In this document: piece after piece, positions 8,321 through 17,605 of the stretch
Numbering within the stretch: the stretch's first letter is position 1
Layout of the letters: each line of letters starts with the position of its first letter
Source of the DNA: Catalinimonas alkaloidigena
Lineage (GTDB): Bacteria; Bacteroidota; Bacteroidia; Cytophagales; Cyclobacteriaceae
Assembly (NCBI RefSeq): GCF_029504655.1
Contig: NZ_JAQFIL010000001.1
Span: forward strand, 1,555,001-1,619,000
Reading direction: 5' to 3'
Length of the DNA stretch: 64,000 nucleotides
Translations under genes and position numbers: made by a program
Notes under the pieces: generated by a model
Databases searched by the model: none
Told to the model about the DNA's origin: nothing
The model's input: only the letters and a program-made list of their open reading frames with translations

Positions 8321-9363
8321 CGTAAAGTACCACTCGGTCTGAATGCAGATGTGTTGTAGCCGGGCATACCCTTCTTACCTAAATATTTATTTAAGGCTAA
8401 AGTGAAGAGTTGATGGATACTGTCTGAGATCACACCTTCCCCTTTGATACGCCTGCCAAATTGTGAATCGTTGAGTTGTCCTCCATGCATCGCTTTGATT
8501 TGTTTTTCTACTTTAGAAGCCCTGTCAGGAAAGTTTTTGTGCAGCCAGTTTAAAAAGATAGGACCGATAGCGCCATTGAGCCTGACCACGGTATAACCGG
8601 CCGCCAGGGCACCTGCATCAGCAATTCTTTTCATGATCTCAGGAATCTCATGGTCATTCAAGGCCGGAATAATAGGCGCGATCATCACCCCGCAGGGGAT
8701 ACCGGCTGCCGATAACTTTTCCAGCGTGGTCAGCCTCTTCGCGGCACTGGCTGTCCGGGGTTCCATCCGGGAGCGGAGTTTTTCATCAAGAGAGGTAATA
8801 GAAATGTAGACATGTATCAAGCCTTCTTCCGACAGGGCTTTTAATATATCCAGGTCTCTAAGGATGAGGCCGTTTTTAGTAATCATACTCACCGGGTTAC
8901 CAAACTTCAGGAGTACATCAAGTAGCTTACGCGTAATCTTAAGCTCTCGCTCTATGGGTTGGTAACAGTCGGTGTTGCCCGATAAAGTGATTGGCTGCCC
9001 CTGCCATGATTTCTTCTGTAGATGTTGGATCAGGAGTTGGGGAGCGTTGGGTTTAGCCACGATTTTGGTTTCAAAATCCAGTCCGGCACTGAAGCCCCAG
9101 TACTCATGCGAGTTGCGGGCATAACAATAGATGCAGCCATGCTCACACCCCTGATAAGGATTGATAGAAAACATATTTCTCAGGTCAGGGCTATCACTAT
9201 AGCTTATGATCTTTTTGGGATGTTCTATAAATACCTGCCGCTGAGGGTGGCGCAGATGAGGCTCATCCAGACCTTCAATATGCTCCTGTACATATTGCTG
9301 CCTTTCAAATTTGTTGTGCGCATTGTATTGGGCTCCCCTCCCTTTCAAATAGTCGTCTGTCAT
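8311..9363 (-). CDS. PA0069-type radical SAM protein
   Basis: 350 residues from the ATG at 9363 (MTDDYLKGRGAQYNAHNKF), chosen over the upstream ATG at 9456 because GRGAQ is the usual family N-terminus. The radical SAM cluster motif is CEHGCIYCYARN (CxxxCxxC) after FSINPYQG. Other family blocks are VNLSG-like ITLSGNTDCYQPIERELKITR, MITKNGLILRDLDIL and MIAPIIPALNDHEIPEIM. The family is annotated as Rv2578c/PA0069-like and is related to spore photoproduct lyase-like enzymes; the reaction is not known. No partner gene adjoins it. Confidence 0.92.
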   Translation of the reverse strand: MTDDYLKGRGAQYNAHNKFERQQYVQEHIEGLDEPHLRHPQRQVFIEHPKKIISYSDSPDLRNMFSINPYQGCEHGCIYCYARNSHEYWGFSAGLDFETKIVAKPNAPQLLIQHLQKKSWQGQPITLSGNTDCYQPIERELKITRKLLDVLLKFGNPVSMITKNGLILRDLDILKALSEEGLIHVYISITSLDEKLRSRMEPRTASAAKRLTTLEKLSAAGIPCGVMIAPIIPALNDHEIPEIMKRIADAGALAAGYTVVRLNGAIGPIFLNWLHKNFPDRASKVEKQIKAMHGGQLNDSQFGRRIKGEGVISDSIHQLFTLALNKYLGKKGMPGYNTSAFRPSGTLRLF

Positions 9364-9833
9364 GGTGTAGATTTTGATCAATGTACTTATTAAAAGTATA
9401 TTTTGTAAGGAATAAACCTTAAAGTTCTTAAAAAAAGCATGAATTGCTAAAAGCAAAGCGGAAAAGCAGGCATGAGCAGGGATGGATGTTAGGCTAAAAA
9501 GGGGGGCTTACACCAAATATTGCTCCTCAAACAGGGGATGGCTTACCTTTTTGTGTGAGCTAAAGTTATTTATGCTTAAGCACGCTTTTAAGTAAGATTA
9601 AATGATTACCTTCGGCAAGAGACACTTCTCGTGCGATTCAAGTATGCTGGCTTTTCAAAATGATCGGTGCAAGTGAGCAGGATAGCTAACAACCATATTT
9701 AAGTTCATCATTAAGCCTCTCATCAATCAGATTGTCCTTTACAGGTACAACGGGCAGTTCGTTTGAATCAAAGGTTTGCCTGTCTGATAAGCCTGGGGGG
9801 TAGTTATTTTTTCACTATATAAACTTCACGATT
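9364..9833. other. Intergenic region between radical SAM gene and small ORF
   Basis: About 470 bp upstream of two divergently placed genes. No coding frame of note and no clear family RNA seen. It must hold the promoters of both the minus-strand radical SAM gene and the plus-strand lysine-rich ORF. Confidence 0.5.
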
Positions 9834-9947
9834 ATGTCTAAAGACAAAGGTGCCAAGAAAGATGTCAAAAAAGCTCCGGAAAAGAACCTGAAAGAAAAGA
9901 GAGCCGACAAGAAGGCGAAGCGTAAAGAAAAGCAGAGGGAGCAGTAA
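9834..9947 (+). CDS. 37-residue lysine-rich small protein
   Basis: An ATG at 9834 opens 37 codons to TAA at 9945-9947: MSKDKGAKKDVKKAPEKN and then a second Lys/Arg/Glu-rich half ending KEKQREQ. About 40% of residues are Lys, with few hydrophobic residues, so the product should be disordered and basic and could bind nucleic acid. A strong intrinsic terminator begins 34 bp after the stop, which supports a real transcript. Similar tiny lysine-rich proteins occur in other Bacteroidota, but no named family is claimed. Confidence 0.65.
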   Translation: MSKDKGAKKDVKKAPEKNLKEKRADKKAKRKEKQREQ

Positions 9948-9981
9948 TTTTCGCCCAATCACTATCAAACCTTAAGCCTTG

Positions 9982-10015
9982 AAAATATACGTCTAACCCA
10001 CGTATATTTTTTTTT
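9982..10015 (+). terminator. Intrinsic terminator of the small lysine-rich ORF
   Basis: Perfect 11-bp stem 9982-9992 / 10000-10010 (aaaatatacgt with acgtatatttt), 7-nt loop, and the T run continues to 10015 before gcc. Textbook shape on the + strand. Confidence 0.85.
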
Positions 10016-10141
10016 GCCTCGCTCATCTTCATCCGCCTACCTTCCCTTAAATTGACAGCACTTCAAAATACTCTGCTGGCAGGGCAAAGTTATTGATGCT
10101 CACATATTGCCATCATTACTTCAGCTTCATATGCTCAATTT

Positions 10142-10876
10142 CTATTGCTCCAGAAACTGCTGACAATAGAGGATGAGTGCTTTAAGGTCTTCTTCCTTAC
10201 TAAAATTGGTTTTGTTTTTACTGATAAAATCACGGAGACTTTGTCGGTACTGAGGAAAGATCTTCCAGAGGCTGGAACGTACGGCAGGGTAGAAGCGGAT
10301 ATTTTTATCAACAAAAAAGTAATTTTCCTGATAGCTGATGCGCAGATCTTCCAGACTGGGTAAATTGTAAAACTCGTATAAGCTTTCAGCTATTATCCGG
10401 TTGTCCTGCTCATAAACAAAATTTTCGTAAAAGGTTTTGTTGGCATCCACATACCCCTTGATCATCTGCGTGTTACGGTCAAAGACCTGATAACGCTTGT
10501 AGATGAGCAGGCTAAGCACCTGCGACTCATACACAGCTTCCAGATAAATATCATAATCAGGATGATAGTAGAAAGCATGATCACCAATAAAGACATACCT
10601 TACCAGAGGTTCGGGGGCAATAGAAAGCGTATCCCCCCGCACATCTATGAACTGTATTTCGCTGTATAGATAGTTATAGTTAAGGCGGGAAGAAGCAGTA
10701 TTTCCTTTGGCAAACAGTACTGTGCCTTTTCGAAAGCTTTCAAAGCGATACTGATCCTGATAGGGGATTCGCTCAGTGATAATTTCTCCCTTTTGTATGC
10801 TGTATGAAGCAGGTGTCTGAGCAGAGAGGAAGTGAAAAGCGGAAAGCAGACAAGAGATAAGTAAGCTTTTTCTCAT
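10142..10876 (-). CDS. Secreted hypothetical protein
   Basis: 244 residues with a clear signal peptide (MRKSLLISCLLSAFHFLSAQ, cut after SAQ). The mature part is rich in aromatic residues and beta-prone (YRFESFRKGTVLFAKG, LVRYVFIGDHAFYYHPDYDI, VLSLLIYKRYQVFDRN), with a helical C-terminus (SLRDFISKNKTNFSKEEDLK). The layout resembles uncharacterised periplasmic proteins common in Cytophagales, which may be part of a surface or envelope assembly. No enzyme motif seen. Monocistronic. Confidence 0.75.
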   Translation of the reverse strand: MRKSLLISCLLSAFHFLSAQTPASYSIQKGEIITERIPYQDQYRFESFRKGTVLFAKGNTASSRLNYNYLYSEIQFIDVRGDTLSIAPEPLVRYVFIGDHAFYYHPDYDIYLEAVYESQVLSLLIYKRYQVFDRNTQMIKGYVDANKTFYENFVYEQDNRIIAESLYEFYNLPSLEDLRISYQENYFFVDKNIRFYPAVRSSLWKIFPQYRQSLRDFISKNKTNFSKEEDLKALILYCQQFLEQ

Positions 10877-11305
10877 AGAAATAGAGTTACATACAGATCC
10901 AATCTTCGGACTATTACTACTTTTTCATGCTCGGTGAAACTGTTTCTGGAATACAGTAAGCTTAAGAGTGCTAGCGATAACCTGCTATACTTAACTGACA
11001 AGCAGATGTTAATGTTTGGCAGGCACCTGCTCTTCCCCTTGTTCTTGAGTTCCTTCGGGAGTACTGATAAGTGCTGGCAGTATTGCTTAGAAAATTAAGG
11101 GAAGAGTAATAAGTAGGGTTAGAAGGATTACCCTGAATGAAGAGGATGGGAGTAATACAGAGCTTAGAATGTTATTACTGGCTGGGGCAGCTAACGTATG
11201 GAATATCTGTGGATATATAATTCACAATATCTACCTACAGTAGCATTAGAAGAAAGAAAAAGAAGTATGTTTGTTTAAAATATAATCAGGTAAAATGTAG
11301 TAACA
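10877..11305. other. Intergenic region, about 430 bp, nothing recognised
   Basis: Lies between the divergent secreted-protein and Nudix genes. No sustained frame, repeat or clear hairpin was found. It should carry the promoters of both genes. Confidence 0.5.
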
Positions 11306-11887
11306 ATGAATAATGACAGAATTGTTATAAAGGAGACAAAAGTACTCTCTGATAACTGGTATATACTGAACAAGGTTACTTACGATTATCAAAAAAAGAA
11401 CGGTGAATGGGAAACTCAATCCCGGGAAGCTTACGATAGGGGAAATGGCGCAACCATCTTATTGTATAATAAAGAGCAGAAAACTGTCATACTGACGAAG
11501 CAGTTTAGACTGCCAACCTATGTAAATGGAAATGAAAGTGGAATGATGATAGAAGCATGTGCGGGTCTACTGGATAAAGATAATGCTGAAGATTGCATCA
11601 AGAAAGAAACTGAGGAAGAAACAGGATACAAGATATCTAAAGTCAGAAAAATATTTGAATCTTATATGTCACCCGGTTCTGTAACTGAGATGCTTCATTT
11701 TTATGTGGCTGAATATGACAAGGCCATGAAAGTACATGAAGGAGGAGGATTAGCCGAAGAACAAGAAAATATTGAAGTATTGGAATTGGCATTTGATGAG
11801 GCTTATAGCATGATCCTTTCAGGAGAAATCAGAGACGGAAAAACTATTATGCTACTTCAGTATGCCAAAATTCATGCCCTCTTATGA
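11306..11887 (+). CDS. nudK: Nudix hydrolase, GDP-mannose pyrophosphatase NudK type
   Basis: 193 residues, close to E. coli NudK in length. NudK hydrolyses GDP-mannose to GMP and mannose 1-phosphate. The N-terminal strand set (KVLSDNWYILNKVTYDY) and REAYDRGNGATILLYNKEQK precede the NudK-type Nudix box: ACAGLLDKDNAEDCIKKE then TEEETGYKI, which supplies the EExG metal ligands. SYMSPGSVTEMLHFYVAEYD and the EEQENIEVLEL loop are also NudK family features. A Lys takes the place of the usual Nudix Arg. Substrate is inferred from the family. Confidence 0.88.
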   Translation: MNNDRIVIKETKVLSDNWYILNKVTYDYQKKNGEWETQSREAYDRGNGATILLYNKEQKTVILTKQFRLPTYVNGNESGMMIEACAGLLDKDNAEDCIKKETEEETGYKISKVRKIFESYMSPGSVTEMLHFYVAEYDKAMKVHEGGGLAEEQENIEVLELAFDEAYSMILSGEIRDGKTIMLLQYAKIHALL

Positions 11888-11905
11888 AGAATTTGGATAC
11901 AGCAA

Positions 11906-12034
11906 CATCTAAGCGATCATGTGCTGGAGCATTTTGAACATTAAAACCCCTATTATCCAGACACTAAGCCACTGGAAAAAGCATTCGGCAATATCATTGG
12001 AGAAGTGTTAGAGATTCTGTTTATTCATTGCTGA
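11906..12034 (+). other. Possible remnant of a small decayed gene
   Basis: After the nudK stop the sequence in the same frame reads HLSDHVLEHFEH, a stop, then NPYYPDTKPLEKAFGNIIGE and VLEILFIHC before a second stop. The composition is protein-like over about 40 codons with one in-frame stop. No family is recognised; it could also be chance. Confidence 0.3.
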
Positions 12035-12062
12035 AACTCCTGAGTAAGTAAACGCAATCAGC

Positions 12063-12272
12063 ATGAAAAATAAGCGGGAGATAGTACAAAGACTGGTAGG
12101 CTTTATCATTAGCCTAAGCTTTATCATCCTGAGCATACATAACTTTTTTGAGGCATTGGAAAACATGATTACCTGGAAGATGGTATTTTCAGTGATTGGC
12201 TTCATGGGTTTTTTCTGGATAGGAAGTATGGCTTATCATCAGTTGTTTAAACTACTGGCAGAAGATGAATGA
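12063..12272 (+). CDS. Small two-span membrane protein
   Basis: 69 residues, two membrane helices: VGFIISLSFIILSIHNFFEA and MVFSVIGFMGFFWIGSMAYH. The N-terminus is positively charged (MKNKREIVQR) and the C-terminus acidic (LLAEDE), which predicts both ends in the cytoplasm. It lies 50 bp upstream of the GPP34 gene on the same strand and may share its transcript. Function unknown. Confidence 0.6.
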   Translation: MKNKREIVQRLVGFIISLSFIILSIHNFFEALENMITWKMVFSVIGFMGFFWIGSMAYHQLFKLLAEDE

Positions 12273-12322
12273 ACAGACCGCTTTATCATAGCTACTGATA
12301 AAAAAAACAGGATACTCAAACC

Positions 12323-13009
12323 ATGAAGTCCTTTACACTTGCCGAAAAATTTCTGCTGCTCATCCACCATCCTGAAAAGTCACGCTACCTCATTACCGAA
12401 CAGATGAGAAATACAGGCTTGATAGGAGCCCTGCTGCTGGACCTGGCACATGAAAAGAAGATTAGGCTGGAAGCTGACAGCATGTGGGCTACAAGCCACC
12501 AGACAAATTTATCCCCTGTCCATCAGCAGATACTAGCGCGGATAGCAGCCTACGGCAGGCCCAAGAAGGTAAAGTTTTGGATATCTAAACTTTCCAATAA
12601 GAGCAGAACCTACCGACATGCTTTGTTGGCCCGGCTGGAAAAGAAAGGCATACTCAGCGTAGAGCATAAAAAGTTTTTATTCATTTCCTACCTCAATACC
12701 TATCTGTTGGATCAGCAGAAAAGGTACACGCTGCTTCAAGACATCAGAGCCGTGATTTTTGAAAAAAAGGAGATAAGAGCAGATGATGCCGCCCTGCTGG
12801 GGCTGATTGAAGCCTGTAAAATGCATAAAGTAATTTGCGAAGACAAAAGCGAAATCAAATACTGTAAAGCCAGACTGAAAGCACTGGTACAGGAAGATGC
12901 TATTGCCCAGGGTGTAGACAAGGTGATCAAAGAAATACAGGCGGCTTTGATCGCGGCTATGGTTGCCACCACTGCTGCTTCAACAGCCACTACAGCAGCT
13001 TCTAACTGA
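12323..13009 (+). CDS. GPP34 (GOLPH3/Vps74-like) family protein
   Basis: 228 residues of the GPP34 fold: FTLAEKFLLLIHHPEKSRY, then NTGLIGALLLDLAHEKKIRL, the helical middle (KVKFWISKLSNKSRTYRHALL, LEKKGILSVEHKKFLFISYL) and LLGLIEACKMHKVI. In eukaryotes GOLPH3/Vps74 binds PI4P and retains Golgi glycosyltransferases; the bacterial homologues are uncharacterised and often sit in secondary metabolism or stress loci. The C-terminus is an Ala/Thr/Met stretch (AALIAAMVATTAASTATTAA) that may touch membrane. Preceded by a small membrane protein that could be its partner, by inference. Confidence 0.88.
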   Translation: MKSFTLAEKFLLLIHHPEKSRYLITEQMRNTGLIGALLLDLAHEKKIRLEADSMWATSHQTNLSPVHQQILARIAAYGRPKKVKFWISKLSNKSRTYRHALLARLEKKGILSVEHKKFLFISYLNTYLLDQQKRYTLLQDIRAVIFEKKEIRADDAALLGLIEACKMHKVICEDKSEIKYCKARLKALVQEDAIAQGVDKVIKEIQAALIAAMVATTAASTATTAASN

Positions 13010-13123
13010 AAGGATTGTGTTCGCTGAGGATACTTACAGTATAAAGTACTGCTAAATCTGAATAGATATTTGGAATAAGCCTGCTGCATTTGTTAGATTA
13101 AAGCCGTTTATAACCTAAAACTT

Positions 13124-14548
13124 ATGAAGACACGATGCCTGGCCCTGTTTGTACTTATCCTTTTGTCCATTCAACCACTGTCAGCACAGCAAATAGATAG
13201 TGTATACTTTACCACTGGCTTTAGAACGGGAGAACTTACCGATACCAGTGTGGTTGTCTGGACAAGATTGTGTAAGCAGCCAGAACCTGTTCCCATCTGG
13301 CATGAGCAGCATGAAGCACCTTTTAAGGACCCAGTCGATTTTGATAATGATATGCCGGTACTCGAGATGGATGGAGCGGTAGAAGGGATATTTGGCCAGG
13401 TGAAAGTCATATTACGTTCTGATGACAGTGAGATCGCTACTGACTGGGAATATGTCTCTTCTTATAAGGATTATACCTTCAAAAAAGAATTTGGTGGACT
13501 ACAAGCCGACACACGCTATAGCATAAGGATACTGGGCAGGCACAGGGAAGAGGGGCCGGTTACTGAGATCAGTGGCCATTTCACTACTGCACCCTCACAG
13601 GATAAAGCTATTCCGGTGCTTTTCACTTCCTCTACCTGCCAATATTTTTGGGATTATGATGATCCGGTGAGAGGCTTCAAAATCTACGACCAGATGCTGG
13701 CGCTTGAGCCGCTCTTTCATTGCCAGACCGGGGATTATGTGTATTACGATAAGCCCGGCCCTATGGCATATACTGTGGAGATGGCAAGACATAAGTGGCA
13801 TGCCATCAATGCCTGGCCTTCTTTGTCAGACTTCTATGCAGAAACCCCCTTGTACATTCAGAAAGATGACCATGACATCAGCTGGAATGATGCTTCTCCC
13901 GCCAGTTCTCCCTTCGGAGAGATCACTTTTCAGGATGGGCTGGCCCTTTGGTATGAGCAGACTCCCACTATTACCGAACGCCCTTACCGTACGCATCGCT
14001 GGGGTAAAGACCTGCAAATCTGGTTCGTAGAAGGCAGGGAGTACCGGAGTGATAATGACAAAGCCGATGGAGCAGACAAGACGATCTGGGGAGAAGCGCA
14101 GAAAGAATGGTTTACCCGAACGATTGAAGCTTCTGACGCTACTTTCAAAATATTAATGTCGCCCACACCGGTGGTAGGACCCGACCGGGCTAGTGGTAAA
14201 AGTGACAATCATTCCAACAAAGCTTTTTCTTTTGAGGGAGAATGGCTGAGGAATTTTCTGGCAGAGCAGGAGAACACCTATGTGGTCAATGGTGACCGGC
14301 ACTGGCAGTATGTTTCTGAGGATGAAGCCACGGGAGTTTTGGAATTTAGCCAGGGACCATCCAGCGATGCGCATGCCCAGGGATGGAAAGAAGGTGATGT
14401 ACGTCCCGAGCATAAGTTTCTGCGGGTAAAAGGGGGCTTCCTGGCGGTAAAGGTATATCGCGAAGGAAATAGTGCCTTCATCAGCTTCATGCACTATGAT
14501 GTAGATGGGAATATTGTCAATGAAGAGGTTATAGAAAAAGCGCTATAA
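13124..14548 (+). CDS. PhoD-like alkaline phosphatase, secreted
   Basis: 474 residues with a Sec signal (MKTRCLALFVLILLSIQPLS-AQ). An N-terminal beta domain (about residues 30-155) is followed by the PhoD-like metallophosphatase core: VLFTSSTCQYFWDYDDPVRG, FHCQTGDYVYYDKPGP, YIQKDDHDISWNDASP, KILMSPTPVVGPDR and YVVNGDRHWQYVSED. Together these carry the usual metal-binding Asp, His and Asn positions. The family releases phosphate from mono- and diesters outside the cytoplasm. Family members often have a Tat signal; here it looks like Sec. The 3' end forms part of a long hairpin. Confidence 0.9.
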   Translation: MKTRCLALFVLILLSIQPLSAQQIDSVYFTTGFRTGELTDTSVVVWTRLCKQPEPVPIWHEQHEAPFKDPVDFDNDMPVLEMDGAVEGIFGQVKVILRSDDSEIATDWEYVSSYKDYTFKKEFGGLQADTRYSIRILGRHREEGPVTEISGHFTTAPSQDKAIPVLFTSSTCQYFWDYDDPVRGFKIYDQMLALEPLFHCQTGDYVYYDKPGPMAYTVEMARHKWHAINAWPSLSDFYAETPLYIQKDDHDISWNDASPASSPFGEITFQDGLALWYEQTPTITERPYRTHRWGKDLQIWFVEGREYRSDNDKADGADKTIWGEAQKEWFTRTIEASDATFKILMSPTPVVGPDRASGKSDNHSNKAFSFEGEWLRNFLAEQENTYVVNGDRHWQYVSEDEATGVLEFSQGPSSDAHAQGWKEGDVRPEHKFLRVKGGFLAVKVYREGNSAFISFMHYDVDGNIVNEEVIEKAL

Positions 14549-14556
14549 CCTCTTCA
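14521..14556. terminator. 14-bp hairpin over the PhoD gene stop codon
   Basis: Perfect stem 14521-14534 / 14543-14556 (tgaagaggttatag and its complement) with an 8-nt loop. The stop codon (14546-14548) lies in the right arm. It sits 14 bp from the end of the convergent minus-strand gene, and there is no proper T run, so it is a bidirectional hairpin of uncertain strength. Confidence 0.5.
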
Positions 14557-14569
14557 GGAAAAAGCCTGT

Positions 14570-15304
14570 TTATTCTTCTACCGTCCACACTTCGTGAAGG
14601 GGATCACCTTTGCTGCTTTTGCCTTTATGGTACCAGTCATCGCCTTTACGTTCAAACTGGAAAGACAAAGAAGCTCCTACGCGGCTATCATCACGGGAAA
14701 AGAATTCTATATTTTCTGTATAGGTGCCGTCTTCAGCTTCATAGGTTCCGCCTCCGGTACCCATGAACTCTTTGGTCTCATAATTGAAAGCTGCCCACTG
14801 AAAACGGCCGCCTCCCAGTAGTTTTACGGTTTGCCGGGGGCCCGGTGTTCTTCTGTTTCCTACATTGCCATCTTCATCTACCCGGGCAGCAAAACGCCAG
14901 TCTCCATCCAGGGGAGCAGGCTCTGCATCTAACTGTTCCCATTTTTGGGTAAATTGTGTGCCGCTTATATTTCCTTTCAGCGTAAATTCATCACTGGAGA
15001 GGTCAAGACTGTAATTCTGAGGTACCCTTACAATAGAGTTGTCGTCAGTGTAAAAATCAAAGGTTAGCTGTATCGCATCACCATTGAGTTCGTATGATCC
15101 ACCCCCGGCGCCAATAAACCGACCATCTTTGTAGTAATTGCCAAACATAAAGTAGTCATCACTGAAAATGGCAACCATTTCCCGCTCTGATGCTGGCTGT
15201 ACGTCATCGTAAGTAAGCCTCCACGCACCTTGAAGCGGCTGGCTCAAAAGAGGTGTAAGAAGAGTGAGACAAAACAGATATAAAGCTAAAGTCAGTCTTT
15301 TCAT
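14570..15304 (-). CDS. Secreted protein with two lipocalin-like repeats
   Basis: 244 residues with a signal peptide (MKRLTLALYLFCLTLLTPLL-SQ). The mature part is a tandem duplication of about 105 residues. Each half begins GAWRL/GDWRF, has a strand with DDYFMFGNYYKDGRFIGAG or GGRFQWAAFNYETKEFMGTG, then GGSYEL or GGTYEA, a charged D/E-rich turn (DFYTDDNSIV, EFFSRDDSRV), and ends in a KWEQL/EVWTV strand. This is the layout of small beta-barrel, lipocalin-like proteins (membrane or secreted protein family). Ligand unknown. Monocistronic, convergent with PhoD. Confidence 0.75.
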   Translation of the reverse strand: MKRLTLALYLFCLTLLTPLLSQPLQGAWRLTYDDVQPASEREMVAIFSDDYFMFGNYYKDGRFIGAGGGSYELNGDAIQLTFDFYTDDNSIVRVPQNYSLDLSSDEFTLKGNISGTQFTQKWEQLDAEPAPLDGDWRFAARVDEDGNVGNRRTPGPRQTVKLLGGGRFQWAAFNYETKEFMGTGGGTYEAEDGTYTENIEFFSRDDSRVGASLSFQFERKGDDWYHKGKSSKGDPLHEVWTVEE

Positions 15305-15455
15305 AGTTGTAGGTTTAGGTTTGAAGAAATAGCTTAAAAGATAAATACGTTAGAGGAGATATTGTGTTATAATTCTTATAGTTATTGAGTGCTAGTTTTA
15401 ACAGTGATTTTTAGACGGTATACAAGCTTCGTACTTCTCATTTCCAACGTATCCC

Positions 15456-17282
15456 TCACTTAATCTCGAAAACAAAAGACTGAAGAGGGGCCAATTTCAT
15501 AGGTATACCAATTTCGCCCTCACTGATAATGACCTCGGAGGTGTTCATTTCCAACTCAGTATCGGTAAGAAGTATGTCTGTTAACTGATAAGTTTCGTTT
15601 TGTGACATGTCCATGGCTTCAATAGCTGTACTTGGGATCTTTAGCTTAAACGCCTGGCCATGATTTGCATCAAAATTACTCACTATGAGTAGCTTTTGTG
15701 CTTCATTAAAACGCAGAAAGGCATATATCATATCATGGTATCCTTGCGTAAAATAGCTGTTGTGCCTGTGCAGATCGTAGAAATAGCCAGAGGCAATTGC
15801 TGGCTCCTGACTTAAGTTGAGCACCTGGCTGTAATAGTCCCTTAAGCTTGCCTGGCTTTCACTGAGCTGTCCTCCATCATAAGCATGCTCGTTGAGCCAT
15901 TTCTGATGCTCAGGCACCCCCCAGTAGTCAAAGATGGTGGTACGTCCGTCATCACCGCTAAATCCGGAATCACCTTCTGCCGGTTCTCCTACTTCCTGAC
16001 CGAAGTAGACCATAATAGGGCCGGTGTGGAGTAAAGCGCTAACTACCATTGCTGGTTTAGCCTTTTCAGGGTTTCCTGCAAAGAAGCGGGAAGCAATGCG
16101 TTGCTCATCATGATTTTCCAGAAAGCGCAGCATATGATGGTTTTTTCCTCTCAGGTACTGCCAGATGTCAGTAATATGCCGAAGGTCAGCATGGCCTTCC
16201 ATCACTGCCCGCAGTGTATCGTATAACTGTACCTTATCGTAGAGATAATCAAAGCGGCCGTGATCAATATAGTTGCGGTACTGCTCAGGATTATAGATTT
16301 CTGCGATAAAAATAAGCGCTGGGTATTCTTTTTTAACCACAGGGATCACCCAGTGCCAGAATTCCACAGGAACCATCTCTGCCATGTCACAGCGGAAGCC
16401 ATCCACTTTTTTAGCAGCCCAGAAAAGTAAAACATCCCGCATCTTGAGCCAGGTATCGGGTATAGGGTCAAAGTAGGTCTGGCGGTTGTTCAGGTAATCT
16501 ACGCCATAGTTGAGTTTTACCGTTTCAAACCAGTCGTTGACGGTGGGGGTAGCGGTAAACTGATCGTTGCCGGTAGCCTTGGCAGGATATTCCTCAAACT
16601 TGCCATCCTTGCCTGGAAAAGAATGATCACCTAATGGATTATATGCTGCAGGAACCTGAAACGCCTGTCCTGGTATATAGTAAAAATTGTTGTTGGGGTC
16701 AAAGGCCTTGGATGTGTCATCGGAGGCACCAAGATCCTGTACTCCATCAGGCTTGGCATTTGAGGAATATTGCCGGGCTACATGATTGGGAACAAAGTCA
16801 ATGAGTACTTTCATTCCGGCAGCATGGGTTCGTTCTACCAGCGCTTCAAACTCCTGCATACGCTGCTTTACATCTTCTGCCAGATCGGGGTTGACATCAT
16901 AATAATCTTTGATCGCATAGGGAGAACCTGCCCGTCCTTTGACGACATCCGCATCATCCAGCGGCACACCAAAATCAGTGAAATCCGTGAGTACCGCATG
17001 CGCTATAATGCCAGTATACCAGATATGGGTACTACCCATTGCCTTGATGCTTTTTAGCGCAGCCTCATTGATGTGGTTGAATTTACCTACACCGTTTTCT
17101 TCTACTGTACCGTAGGGTATATTTCGTTGATTGGTATTGCCGAACAGGCGGGTAAAGATCTGGTAGATCGCTATCTTTTCATTCCCTTCTACCTCCTCAA
17201 GCAGCAGATTTGGATCTTGCCGGGCTATGGTTTCTAATTTTTCTCTCAGCGTCACTTTTTCTGATGTTAGGTTTTGTGGCAT
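15456..17282 (-). CDS. GH13 alpha-amylase family glycoside hydrolase
   Basis: 608 residues, without a signal peptide (MPQNLTSEKVTLREK), so likely cytoplasmic. It carries the four GH13 regions: VLIDFVPNH (I), GFRCDMAEMV with the nucleophile Asp (II), LIFIAEIYNP with the acid/base Glu (III) and FLENHDEQR (IV). The C-terminal ~100 residues form the beta domain (MIYAFLRFNEAQKLLIVSNF). The insert after region I is long (VARQYSSNAKPDGVQDLG). Acts on alpha-glucans or related oligosaccharides; the exact specificity cannot be told. It stands alone, with no SusC/D pair nearby. Confidence 0.92.
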   Translation of the reverse strand: MPQNLTSEKVTLREKLETIARQDPNLLLEEVEGNEKIAIYQIFTRLFGNTNQRNIPYGTVEENGVGKFNHINEAALKSIKAMGSTHIWYTGIIAHAVLTDFTDFGVPLDDADVVKGRAGSPYAIKDYYDVNPDLAEDVKQRMQEFEALVERTHAAGMKVLIDFVPNHVARQYSSNAKPDGVQDLGASDDTSKAFDPNNNFYYIPGQAFQVPAAYNPLGDHSFPGKDGKFEEYPAKATGNDQFTATPTVNDWFETVKLNYGVDYLNNRQTYFDPIPDTWLKMRDVLLFWAAKKVDGFRCDMAEMVPVEFWHWVIPVVKKEYPALIFIAEIYNPEQYRNYIDHGRFDYLYDKVQLYDTLRAVMEGHADLRHITDIWQYLRGKNHHMLRFLENHDEQRIASRFFAGNPEKAKPAMVVSALLHTGPIMVYFGQEVGEPAEGDSGFSGDDGRTTIFDYWGVPEHQKWLNEHAYDGGQLSESQASLRDYYSQVLNLSQEPAIASGYFYDLHRHNSYFTQGYHDMIYAFLRFNEAQKLLIVSNFDANHGQAFKLKIPSTAIEAMDMSQNETYQLTDILLTDTELEMNTSEVIISEGEIGIPMKLAPLQSFVFEIK

Positions 17283-17605
17283 ACAAAATACAGGAGCAGT
17301 TAAGACTGATCCAGCGAGTAAACTTAATGATATGCATACTTATCCCCATAATAAAATAAATAATTCTAAGGAAATGCAGTCATGTTACTAACATTATCCG
17401 ATGAGTAGACTTGTAATAGTATAATCTTGCTTAAGTGCTACTTTCATGGAGGGTAAAGAAACTCTGTAAAGCTTACAATTTATCCTTTTTTAATCATACA
17501 GTTTCATATTTCTAGTGTGATTTTCTAGTGAATGACAATAAAGCTCATCAGCTCAGGGTTATACTAATAATTTATTTAACTTCGTAAAAACTACATCAAA
17601 CTTAC
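17283..17605. other. Divergent promoter region, 323 bp
   Basis: Lies between the amylase gene (minus) and the outer membrane protein gene (plus). AT-rich, no ORF and no strong hairpin. It should hold both promoters, but no match good enough to name was found. Confidence 0.5.
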
